Positions 1 to 5,933 of a DNA stretch of 9,455 bases are shown here, piece after piece. The translations under genes were made by a program, and so were the position numbers. Source of the stretch: Oscillospiraceae bacterium (GTDB taxonomy: Bacteria; Bacillota; Clostridia; Oscillospirales; Oscillospiraceae); assembly GCA_017558545.1 (NCBI GenBank), contig JAFYUG010000208.1:1-9455 (forward strand). The letters are read 5' to 3'. Positions within the stretch are counted from its first letter, which is position 1, and the number at the start of each line of letters is the position of its first letter. The notes beneath the pieces were generated by a model. The model was not told the DNA's origin, searched no databases, and saw nothing but the letters and a program-made list of their open reading frames with translations.

Positions 1-1184
1 ATCCCGAGGAGGAACTTGTATATATTGAATTCTATATAAACGAGGAATCCACTCTCGATTTCCGCAGCGGTCTCAACTATGCCCAGATAAGCGTGGATGA
101 TTATGCCGCAGGCAGTCTTGATACCGTCACCATAGGCGGCAGGGAACTGCTCTATTACGGCGACGAGGACTCCATAACCTATCTTGGTCGCGTGGAAAAC
201 GCCGGCGTTACCATCGAAATTGATGTTTATGGCGACCTCAGCAACGAGGACCTTGTGTCCTTGGTAAACTCCATAGAATTCACCATTCCCGATACCGGCA
301 ATGTTGAAGCTCCCTATGCCTGGGAAGGCGAGCCCTATGCCCTCCCCGATGCGGAGTATACTATCGGCGCATATACCCTCAAGAGCCATCAGCTGCCCAT
401 TGATGAGTGCATCACCACATGGGAAACCTTCAATCATAATGTGGCCGTAGTAGGCTCCACCGCCTATATCATCTCCAGCGGTGTTATCCGCCAGTATGAC
501 TTTGACGGCGAGAGCTTCACCTTTGTTGGAGAAGTTGATGCCGGTGAAGATTTTGAATATGTGGACGCCGCCAAGGATGGCAGCGTATGGTTCTCCAAGT
601 TCATGCGTCCTCTGGTGAACTGGAAAGATGGCGCAGCCGCAGCTTCCTATGAAGCTCCCTATCAGGTGGCTATGCATCCCGGCGGAGCATGGGGCGTAAG
701 CTGGTTTGCCAGCAACGAAGTCACCATGATAAATATTGCCGGCGGCGCAGCAAGCCAGCAGGAAGTAATCCTTGATGCCGTTAAAAACATTTCCAACGTT
801 TCCGTTGACGCCAAGGGCAATATATTTGTCTGCGGCTCTGCAGCCGATGATAGCGGACACAAGGTGTTTGTCTATGATAAGGACTTCAATCTGAAAACCG
901 TTTTGACCGATGAAGATGGCACCGGCATGGGCTCTGTAACCTTTGCCGCGGAAACTGCCAACGGCTATATTGTCATGGATGGCAATATGCGTGAGATCGT
1001 CCTCTATGACAAGGCCGGCACATGGATAGGCAGCTGTGACGATGGTGATCTCTTTGGCACAGATTATCCCTGGTTCTGCGATGCTCAGCTTATGGATGAC
1101 GGCAGCGTCATCTGCGTCATGACTGATGAGCGTCCCGACGGCTCCTCCGACGAACTGATAGCCTTCCGCATCAGCGGATTCTAA
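1..1184 (+). CDS. Partial secreted-type protein, beta-propeller-like C-terminus (5' end outside window)
   Basis: The reading frame is open to the left edge (first full codon at position 3), so the in-window GTG at 93 is not the true start and any signal peptide is off the window. About 393 residues are visible. The first ~80 (ending in a segment around LVSLVNSIEF) resemble the C-terminal domain of DUF4367-type extracytoplasmic proteins, which often read 'LSxEELxxLVxSI'; this is family memory, not a search. The rest has repeated beta-rich units with acidic turns, such as VSVDAKGNIFV followed by KVFVYDKDFNLKTVL, and later YIVMDGN followed by IVLYDKAGTWIG, which look like propeller blades. Composition is acidic and rich in Asp, Gly and aromatics, as in exported proteins. 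The stop at 1182-1184 is followed by a bidirectional terminator. I do not recognise a specific function; a surface lipoprotein sensing or binding a ligand is possible. Confidence 0.8.
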   Translation, partial: PEEELVYIEFYINEESTLDFRSGLNYAQISVDDYAAGSLDTVTIGGRELLYYGDEDSITYLGRVENAGVTIEIDVYGDLSNEDLVSLVNSIEFTIPDTGNVEAPYAWEGEPYALPDAEYTIGAYTLKSHQLPIDECITTWETFNHNVAVVGSTAYIISSGVIRQYDFDGESFTFVGEVDAGEDFEYVDAAKDGSVWFSKFMRPLVNWKDGAAAASYEAPYQVAMHPGGAWGVSWFASNEVTMINIAGGAASQQEVILDAVKNISNVSVDAKGNIFVCGSAADDSGHKVFVYDKDFNLKTVLTDEDGTGMGSVTFAAETANGYIVMDGNMREIVLYDKAGTWIGSCDDGDLFGTDYPWFCDAQLMDDGSVICVMTDERPDGSSDELIAFRISGF

Positions 1185-1203
1185 AAGATAATTCAGGCAC
1201 CTG

Positions 1204-1247
1204 AAAATGGAAAACTCCGTTCAAAATGAACGGAGTTTTTCCATTTT
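1204..1247. terminator. Bidirectional intrinsic terminator between convergent genes
   Basis: A long inverted repeat pairs 1204-1222 with 1228-1247 around the 5-base loop 1223-1227. The core GTTC/GAAC and CTCC/GGAG is extended by A-rich/T-rich arms with one unpaired T. A-runs on the left and T-runs on the right let it end transcripts in both directions. It lies between the plus-strand gene ending at 1184 and the minus-strand gene ending at 1246, and its right arm reaches that gene's stop codon. Confidence 0.88.
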
Positions 1248-1677
1248 ACCCCTTCGCCTTAAACAGCACCACGCCGCCTATCATAAGGGCTAAGCCTGCA
1301 AACTTCATCCAGCCGAAGGGCATTTTCTCGCTGCCCATGAGGCCAAAATAGTCTATTATGGCCGCCACAAGAAGCTGAGATATGAGTATCACGGATATGC
1401 TGACGGTGGGGGAGAGGTTTTTGATGCCCAGCATCACCGTAAGGGTGATAATAAGGCCGAATAACCCACCCAAAAGATAAAGCTTGGGAGCGGAGCCTAT
1501 CTCCGCAAAAGAGCCGGTGCGGTAGAAAATAAGGGCCAATAAGCTAAGCATAGCCGCCGTGCATTGGACGAAGGCGTTAGACTCCATGAGGCCTATATGC
1601 TCACCCAGACGGGTGTTCATAACTCCCTGAATGCTCATGGCCATCCCCGCAATTATACTGAAAATTACTCCTATCAT
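1246..1677 (-). CDS. DMT-family transporter, YdcZ/DUF606 type
   Basis: This 143-residue, very hydrophobic protein fits the YdcZ (DUF606) branch of the drug/metabolite transporter superfamily, whose members are about 140-150 residues and often work as dimers or as paired halves. About five membrane segments are visible, near residues 2-20, 36-52, 66-86, 92-111 and 122-140. Family-like features are the early QGVMNTRLGEHIG loop, the GGLFGLIITL segment, and ISQLLVAAIIDYFGLMG, where a Gln and an Asp sit in or near the membrane. The start ATG (1675-1677) is chosen because AAGGAGGAA lies at 1682-1690 just upstream on the minus strand. The substrate cannot be read from sequence. The start lies inside the reading frame of the preceding AI-2E-type gene, so the two are probably co-transcribed and perhaps translationally coupled. 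Confidence 0.85.
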   Translation of the reverse strand: MIGVIFSIIAGMAMSIQGVMNTRLGEHIGLMESNAFVQCTAAMLSLLALIFYRTGSFAEIGSAPKLYLLGGLFGLIITLTVMLGIKNLSPTVSISVILISQLLVAAIIDYFGLMGSEKMPFGWMKFAGLALMIGGVVLFKAKG

Positions 1678-2695
1678 GTGTTTCCTCCTTGTTCCAAAGG
1701 CGAATTGCGCCGCAATCGTTAAGTTTTTTGAGGCTTATAGCCCCGATGGGGAAAATTATCATGCCCCATACCCCCATGGCCTTCCAGCCTGCATATATGG
1801 CCAGCAGCGTTGCTATGGGATGCAGACCCAGTTGGTCGCCCAGCAGCTTTGCCTGAATGCAGCTTCGCAAAATGGTCACCGCCGCATAGCTTATGGCGAG
1901 GCCAAGACCTCTCCCCGGATCTCCTGCCAATAGCTCCGCCGCCGACCATGGCAAAAGCACAGTTCCCGCCCCGAAAACCGGGAGGGCGTCTATCACCGCA
2001 ACAGCCAAAGCCAGCACAAGGGGGGAGCCTATGCCAAGGAGTATGAAGGCCAGAAAAATTTCCACAAAGGCAATGGCGCTCATAATTATCTGAGCCTTGA
2101 TATACTTTCCAAGGCTTTGGGCAAGGCTATGCTTTGTGTTGATGGCTTTCTGCCTGAGCCTTGGGGGCAGCCTTCGCTGCAAAAAGCCTGCAATTTGTGG
2201 GTAGGCGGCGGAGATGAAGTAAAGCCCCATAAGCCATGTTACGCAAAAAAGCAGCCATGTGGGAAGCTTTCCCAAAATTTCAGTTAAAAATTCAACGGCG
2301 CGGCTGGAAACCTTGGCAGGCAGAGTTCGCAAATATTCCCTCAGCCCTTCGGCGGCGGTGGAGAGCACCTGCGTTACGCTTGGTGGCAGAGGTCTTGAAA
2401 AATTGGATAGTCTGTTTTGCCAGCGCTCCAAAAGGGAGGAAACCGCCGAAGCTATCTCCGGCAGGCGAGTGCCAAGATGCTGCAGCTCTATGCTAAGGCG
2501 GTGGCATAGAAGCCAAAATATAAGCCCCAGCAGGGCTAAAAATACCCCAAGGCACAGCCCCGATGCGGCGGGGCGGGGGATGCGGCGGGCGCACAGCGCC
2601 TTCACAGGCCTTTCCAGCGCCATGGCCGAGATAAGGGCGAGAAGCATGGGGGCAATCAGAGGCAGCAGCAAGCGGCAAAAAAGGTATATGGCCAA
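1601..2695 (-). CDS. AI-2E family / YtvI-like membrane protein
   Basis: This polytopic protein fits the AI-2E transporter (PF01594) family, closest in feel to the sporulation protein YtvI. It has paired N-terminal membrane helices (LLLPLIAPMLLALISAMALERPV), a long amphipathic linker, a helix near WLLFCVTWLMGLYFISA, and the C-terminal block from IKAQIIMSAIAFVEIF through AVIDALPVFGAGTVLLPW to GLHPIATLLAIYAGWKAMGVWGMII. The D-A-L-P-x-F-G-x-G-T pattern is characteristic of the YtvI group. The TTG at 2693-2695 is the only ordinary start codon upstream of the first helices, but it has no good ribosome binding site. The frame stays open to a stop at 2768, and GGGAGGG at 2759-2765 is ideally placed for an ATA codon at 2750-2752. 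The true start is therefore doubtful. The last ~30 residues are hydrophilic and run through the start of the next gene, unlike the family. Substrate unknown. Confidence 0.82.
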   Translation of the reverse strand: MAIYLFCRLLLPLIAPMLLALISAMALERPVKALCARRIPRPAASGLCLGVFLALLGLIFWLLCHRLSIELQHLGTRLPEIASAVSSLLERWQNRLSNFSRPLPPSVTQVLSTAAEGLREYLRTLPAKVSSRAVEFLTEILGKLPTWLLFCVTWLMGLYFISAAYPQIAGFLQRRLPPRLRQKAINTKHSLAQSLGKYIKAQIIMSAIAFVEIFLAFILLGIGSPLVLALAVAVIDALPVFGAGTVLLPWSAAELLAGDPGRGLGLAISYAAVTILRSCIQAKLLGDQLGLHPIATLLAIYAGWKAMGVWGMIIFPIGAISLKKLNDCGAIRLWNKEETHDRSNFQYNCGDGHEHSGSYEHPSG

Positions 2696-2743
2696 GCCCC
2701 CGCCAAGGAAGGGAAGGGCTTTACTTATAAGCGAAAGTGGTTT

Positions 2744-2765
2744 ATTATTTATTTCGTTCCCTCCC
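2744..2765 (-). promoter_or_regulatory. Strong ribosome binding site with a non-canonical in-frame ATA
   Basis: On the minus strand GGGAGGG (2765 down to 2759) is followed after six bases by ATA (2752-2750), which is in frame with the AI-2E-type gene. No ATG, GTG or TTG occurs between this site and the TTG at 2695. Starting here would add 19 residues (I-N-N-K-P-L-S-L-I-S...) and give an N-terminus of the length usual in YtvI-like proteins before the first LLPLIAP helix. Rare AUA/AUU initiation is known in bacteria, so either this is such a case or the base is a variant or error. Confidence 0.45.
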
Positions 2766-2778
2766 GTTCAAAATGCTC

Positions 2779-2807
2779 TTGCGCAATGGGTAAAAGTGTG
2801 GTAATAT
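2779..2807 (+). promoter_or_regulatory. Sigma-A-type promoter for the ACT-hom operon
   Basis: TTGCGC at 2779-2784 and TAATAT at 2802-2807 are separated by exactly 17 bases. This predicts a transcript starting near 2814 with a leader of about 35 bases before the ATG at 2849. AGGGGG at 2835-2840 is the ribosome binding site. The -10 lies within the palindrome at 2796-2815. Because TAATATTA is itself symmetric, a -10 also exists on the minus strand, but I see no good minus-strand -35. Confidence 0.7.
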
Positions 2808-2815
2808 TACCACAC
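2796..2815. promoter_or_regulatory. Perfect 20-bp palindromic operator over the -10
   Basis: GTGTGGTAATATTACCACAC is a perfect inverted repeat with no spacer, centred between 2805 and 2806. It covers the -10 hexamer and likely transcription start of the ACT-hom promoter, and sits in the divergent region shared with the AI-2E-type gene. A dimeric repressor bound here would block RNA polymerase. No run of U follows, so a terminator role is unlikely. The regulator is not identified. Confidence 0.7.
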
Positions 2816-2848
2816 AAAGACAAATGACTTTCGTAGGGGGACATTCCT

Positions 2849-3292
2849 ATGTCAAGACAGAGATCCAAACTCTATATTGTGGAGGGAAGCATGCTTCCCG
2901 AGGTTTTCATCAAGGTCTGCGAGGCCAAGGAATATCTGGAAACCGGTGCTGCGGACACCGTTGCCGAGGCCGTTGTGAAGGCCGGCATTAGCCGCAGCGC
3001 TTTTTATAAATATAAGGACGCCATCAGCCCCTTCAGGGATATTAAGCGCGATCAGGTGCTCACTCTCAGCATATTGATGCATGACCGTCCCGGCGCTCTT
3101 TCTGCCGTCCTTGCTATTTTTGCCGACAATAAAGTAAATATTCTCACAATCAACCAGTCTATTTCTGCAAACGGCGCCGCCATGGTAACTTTGAGCATCA
3201 TGGCCGATGCCATGAGCATTTCTTTGGATGAGCTGCGCGCACAGGTGGAGGCTCTGCCCGCCGTTATGCGCCTTGAGCTACTTGCCGGCTAA
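2849..3292 (+). CDS. UPF0735-type ACT domain protein with an HTH-like segment (PheB-like)
   Basis: This 147-residue protein matches the UPF0735/PheB family of small ACT proteins, at the family's usual length. Residues 1-35 hold the typical KLYIVEGSMLPEVFIKVCEAKEYL region. Residues 36-57 (DTVAEAVVKAGISRSAFYKYKD) look like a helix-turn-helix. Residues ~69-147 form the ACT domain, with LTLSILMHDRPGALSAVL carrying the D-R-P-G-A-L loop that in ACT domains helps bind amino acids. It is presumably a cytoplasmic dimer. ATG 2849 follows AGGGGG at a spacing of eight bases. hom begins 16 bases after the stop, so the two form an operon. In other Firmicutes members neighbour amino-acid genes such as pheA or hom. 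Its role is not settled; an amino-acid-responsive regulator of Hom activity or of transcription is an inference. Confidence 0.88.
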   Translation: MSRQRSKLYIVEGSMLPEVFIKVCEAKEYLETGAADTVAEAVVKAGISRSAFYKYKDAISPFRDIKRDQVLTLSILMHDRPGALSAVLAIFADNKVNILTINQSISANGAAMVTLSIMADAMSISLDELRAQVEALPAVMRLELLAG

Positions 3293-3308
3293 GAAAGGAA
3301 TAAGAAAC

Positions 3309-4484
3309 ATGAATAAAGTTGCTGTTTTGGGCTGCGGCGTTGTTGGTAAGGGCATCGTTGAAATCCTCACCGATAACGGAGCAGGCATCGCCAAAAATCT
3401 TGGCGAAGAAGTTGAACTGAAATATGTCCTTGAAAAGCGCGATTGCTCCGGTGAGAGCTTTGCCGAAAAGGTCATTGACGATATAAACATCATCCTCGCA
3501 GACGAGGAAGTTACCATAGTTTGTGAGTGCATAGGCGGCGTTGGCATTGCCTATGAGTTCATCAAAAAGTGCCTTATGGCCGGCAAGAGCGTTGTAACCT
3601 GCAATAAGCATCTTGTGGCTGAGCACGGCCTGGAGCTGCTGGCCATTGCCCGTGAAAAGGGCGTCAGCTTCGTTTTTGAGGCCAGCGTTGGCGGCGGCAT
3701 TCCCATTATCCGTCCCCTCACCAACTGCCTTGCAGGAAACCGCGTGAAGGAAATTTTCGGCATTATAAACGGTACTACCAATTATATTCTCACCCAAATG
3801 TCCCAATGCGGCCAAAGCTTTGCCGAGGCTTTGGCGGACGCCCAGCGCCTTGGCTATGCTGAGGCCGACCCCACCGCCGATGTGGAGGGTATTGACGCCT
3901 GCCGCAAGATTTGCATTTTGGCTGATTTGAGCTTCGGCCATAATATTCCCCCTGCAAAGGTGAAAACTCAGGGCATCACCGCCGTTGAGGGTATAGACAG
4001 CGCCTTTGCCGCCTCTCTTGGCTATGCTATCAAGCTGCTGGGTCACACCATCTGCGACGATGATGGCATGGTCACCACCTTTGTTGCACCCCATTTTGTG
4101 CCTCAGAGCGCCCTTTTGGCCAATGTTAACGGAGTTATGAACGCCGTTGTTGTCCGCGGCGACAGTGTGGGCGAATGCCTCTTCTACGGCGCAGGTGCAG
4201 GCCGCTATCCCACCGCCAGCGCCATGGTGGGCGATATTATGGACTGCGTGCGCCATAGCGATGGCTGCCGCTATATAGACTGGGGTGAAGAGCGCGAGGA
4301 TAAGCAGGCCGATAGCGATGCTCTTCCCAGCCGCTGGTATGTCCGTTTTGAAGGCTGCGGCCATGCGGCCATGGCCGAAAAGGATGGTCAAAAGGCTCTT
4401 ATCACCGAATCCATGAGCGCCTATGCTCTTCGCGAGAGCTTCGGCGAGGACAAAATCCTCTCCGCTTTCCGCGTTTTGGATTGA
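3309..4484 (+). CDS. hom: Homoserine dehydrogenase
   Basis: Hom reduces aspartate semialdehyde to homoserine with NAD(P)H, the committed step towards threonine and methionine. The start is ATG 3309, after AAAGGA at 3293-3298; an upstream in-frame ATG at 3228 would lie inside the ACT gene and add an unrelated leader. The 391-residue protein shows the nucleotide-binding G-x-G-x-x-G at residues 8-13 (GCGVVG), the NK pair at 99-100, EASVGGGIPII at 124-134, the family signature GIINGTTNYIL at 151-161, and GYAEADPTADVEGIDACRK at 182-200. Glu185, Asp196 and Lys200 match positions known to matter in yeast Hom. The catalytic domain is followed by only ~60-70 residues (RWYVRFEG...) without a clear ACT signature, whereas B. 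subtilis-type Hom is ~430 residues with an ACT domain. The free-standing ACT protein upstream may supply regulation. Confidence 0.96.
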   Translation: MNKVAVLGCGVVGKGIVEILTDNGAGIAKNLGEEVELKYVLEKRDCSGESFAEKVIDDINIILADEEVTIVCECIGGVGIAYEFIKKCLMAGKSVVTCNKHLVAEHGLELLAIAREKGVSFVFEASVGGGIPIIRPLTNCLAGNRVKEIFGIINGTTNYILTQMSQCGQSFAEALADAQRLGYAEADPTADVEGIDACRKICILADLSFGHNIPPAKVKTQGITAVEGIDSAFAASLGYAIKLLGHTICDDDGMVTTFVAPHFVPQSALLANVNGVMNAVVVRGDSVGECLFYGAGAGRYPTASAMVGDIMDCVRHSDGCRYIDWGEEREDKQADSDALPSRWYVRFEGCGHAAMAEKDGQKALITESMSAYALRESFGEDKILSAFRVLD

Positions 4485-4510
4485 CAAGAGACCTCGGCTT
4501 TGAGTATTAT
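4481..4510 (+). promoter_or_regulatory. Promoter of lysC overlapping the hom stop codon
   Basis: A consensus TTGACA at 4481-4486 contains the hom stop TGA (4482-4484). TATTAT lies at 4505-4510 after an 18-base spacer. This predicts a transcript starting near 4517 with a leader of about 50 bases, so lysC could be expressed independently of the ACT-hom transcript. Confidence 0.7.
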
Positions 4511-4516
4511 GTGTTA

Positions 4517-4552
4517 GGGAAATTTATAGGAATAAACGAGACCCGATTTCCC
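4517..4552 (+). promoter_or_regulatory. Possible leader hairpin before lysC
   Basis: GGGAAAT (4517-4523) can pair with ATTTCCC (4546-4552) around a 22-base loop, starting at the predicted transcript start and ending two bases before the AAGGAGA ribosome binding site (4555-4561 region). It could tune ribosome access or protect the 5' end. The leader is far too short for a lysine riboswitch. The seven-pair stem with a big loop may also be chance. Confidence 0.35.
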
Positions 4553-4569
4553 CAAGGAGATCTTTAAAA

Positions 4570-5778
4570 ATGCTTATAGTTCAGAAATTCGGCGGCTCAT
4601 CCGTTGCGGATGCCGCAAAAATAGAGCGCGTTGCGGGTATCATTGCCGATACCTATAACGCCGGCAACGAGGTTGTTGTTGTCCTCTCCGCTCAGGGTGA
4701 TACCACCGATGACCTCATCGATAAGGCTCATGAGATAAACGCCAACCCCTCCAAGCGCGAGCTGGATATGCTCCTCAGCGTTGGCGAGCAGATCAGCGTT
4801 GCCCTCATGGCTATGCAGCTGGAGAAAATGCGCATTCCTGCCGTCAGCCTTGCAGGCTGGCAGATTGGCATGAGCACCAACTCCACCTATGGCGGCGCTC
4901 GCATCAAGAAAATTTCCACGGAGCGCATGCGCCGTGAGCTGGATAAAAACCGCGTTGTGCTGGTTGCAGGTTTTCAGGGCGTCAATAAGTATGACGATGT
5001 GACCACCCTTGGCCGCGGCGGCAGCGATACCACCGCCGTTGCCATCGCCGCAACTTTGCATGCGGATAAGTGCCAGATTTATACGGACGTGGAAGGCGTT
5101 TACACCGCCGACCCCCGAAAAGTCCCCAATGCAAGAAAATTGGATGCCATCACCTATGACGAGATGCTGGAGCTGGCCTCTTTGGGCAGTCAGGTGCTCC
5201 ATAACCGCTCCGTTGAGATGGCAAAGCGCTATAATGTTGATCTGGAGGTACTCTCCAGCTATGTGAGAAAACCCGGTACAAAAGTCAAGGAGGTCGTGAG
5301 AAAAGTGGAACAAATGATAATCAGCGGTATTGCCAAGGATACCAAGGTGGCTCGTGTCACCGTTGTGGGCGTCCCCGATGAGCCCGGTGTGGCCTTCAAG
5401 GTGTTCTCCGCTCTCAGCAAGGGCAAAATCAACGTAGATATCATTTTGCAGTCCGCAGGTCTCGGCGGCACCAACGATATTTCTTTCACCGTTGCTCTGG
5501 ACGATGTTGCTCGCACCAGAGAAATTCTTGAAGAGCGCATGGATGCCATCGGCTTCGACCATGTGAATATAGACGAAAAGGTTGCCAAGGTCAGCATAGT
5601 TGGCGCAGGCATGATGAATAACTCCGGCGTTGCCGTGCGTATGTTCGAGGCTCTGCAGGGCAAGCGCATTAACATACAGATGATTTCCTCCAGCGAAATC
5701 AAGCTCAGCGTTGTCATCGCCGAGGATCAGGCCGACCAGGCCGTCACCGCTATCCACGACCAGTTCTTCCAGGATTGA
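4570..5778 (+). CDS. lysC: Aspartokinase (lysine-sensitive type, alpha subunit)
   Basis: LysC phosphorylates aspartate with ATP, the first step to lysine, threonine, methionine and diaminopimelate for cell wall and spores. The 402-residue protein is the usual length of the B. subtilis LysC type. The kinase domain carries KFGGSS at 6-11, SKRELDMLLSVGEQIS at 61-76, TTLGRGGSDTTAVA at 145-158 and YTDVEGVYTADPR at 171-183. Two ACT domains follow, around 258-335 (ARVTVVGVPDEPGVAFKVF) and 338-402 (VAKVSIVGAGMMNNSGVA). ATG 4570 lies nine bases after AAGGAGA. An internal AAGGAGG within the gene suggests a separate beta subunit, as in B. subtilis aspartokinase II. A strong terminator follows. The effector (lysine, threonine or both) cannot be told from sequence. 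Confidence 0.97.
   Translation: MLIVQKFGGSSVADAAKIERVAGIIADTYNAGNEVVVVLSAQGDTTDDLIDKAHEINANPSKRELDMLLSVGEQISVALMAMQLEKMRIPAVSLAGWQIGMSTNSTYGGARIKKISTERMRRELDKNRVVLVAGFQGVNKYDDVTTLGRGGSDTTAVAIAATLHADKCQIYTDVEGVYTADPRKVPNARKLDAITYDEMLELASLGSQVLHNRSVEMAKRYNVDLEVLSSYVRKPGTKVKEVVRKVEQMIISGIAKDTKVARVTVVGVPDEPGVAFKVFSALSKGKINVDIILQSAGLGGTNDISFTVALDDVARTREILEERMDAIGFDHVNIDEKVAKVSIVGAGMMNNSGVAVRMFEALQGKRINIQMISSSEIKLSVVIAEDQADQAVTAIHDQFFQD
5287..5316 (+). promoter_or_regulatory. lysC: Internal ribosome binding site and start for a LysC beta subunit
   Basis: A perfect AAGGAGG at 5287-5293 inside lysC is followed by in-frame GTG at 5305 (codon 246; 11-base spacing) and ATG at 5314 (codon 249; 20-base spacing); a GTG at 5296 is too close. 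In B. subtilis LysC the beta subunit starts internally at the Met of a segment I recall as M-E-Q-N-L. Here V246-E247-Q248-M249 aligns with it, followed in both by a shared G-I-A. Starting at codon 246 gives a 157-residue protein with just the two ACT domains. Confidence 0.7.
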
Positions 5779-5793
5779 TGAATTGAATTATTG

Positions 5794-5854
5794 AAAAAAA
5801 CACCGTCCAACTGCCGGTTGAGAGTTCCTCAACTGCCGGTTGGACGGATTTTTT
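5794..5854 (+). terminator. Strong intrinsic terminator after lysC
   Basis: CCGTCCAAC (5803-5811) pairs with GTTGGACGG (5839-5847), and GTTGAG (5817-5822) with CTCAAC (5828-5833), around loop 5823-5827. The middle five bases pair imperfectly. A-run 5794-5800 precedes and T-run 5849-5854 follows. The arms also contain a direct repeat, CAACTGCCGGTTG at 5808-5820 and 5830-5842, each of which can fold on itself. It isolates the amino acid operon from the regulator gene downstream. Confidence 0.92.
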
Positions 5855-5871
5855 CTCTATTACACGGATAA

Positions 5872-5904
5872 TTGATAGCCAAAGGCTCCCTTCCCATGTA
5901 TAAT
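5872..5904 (+). promoter_or_regulatory. Probable promoter of the XRE-LiaF-like gene
   Basis: A perfect TATAAT at 5899-5904 lies 29 bases before the ATG at 5934, preceded directly by TG. A TTGATA at 5872-5877 is 21 bases away, longer than ideal, and no better -35 is seen at 16-18 bases. The spacer holds a small inverted repeat AGCC-AAA-GGCT (5877-5887). The weak -35 may mean an activator is needed or that the promoter is weak. Confidence 0.5.
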
Positions 5905-5933
5905 GAAGCCAGAAAAACACAGGAGGAAAACTT

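Noticed and set aside
2259..2804. A 181-codon plus-strand frame over the AI-2E-type gene
   Set aside because: Its translation is basic and serine-rich with no family pattern; the minus-strand membrane protein explains the region.
3228..3308. Earlier hom start at ATG 3228
   Set aside because: It would overlap the end of the ACT gene and add 27 residues before the nucleotide-binding strand; ATG 3309 has its own ribosome binding site.
3264..4487. A 407-codon open frame antisense to hom
   Set aside because: It mirrors hom, whose catalytic motifs are complete. Long antisense frames arise here from biased codon use, and this one has no ribosome binding site or family pattern.
4485..4569. Lysine riboswitch upstream of lysC
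   Set aside because: The leader is only about 50 bases from the likely transcript start, far shorter than an L-box, and lacks its helices.
4597..5757. A 386-codon open frame antisense to lysC
   Set aside because: Same codon-bias shadow; the lysC motifs on the plus strand are unmistakable.
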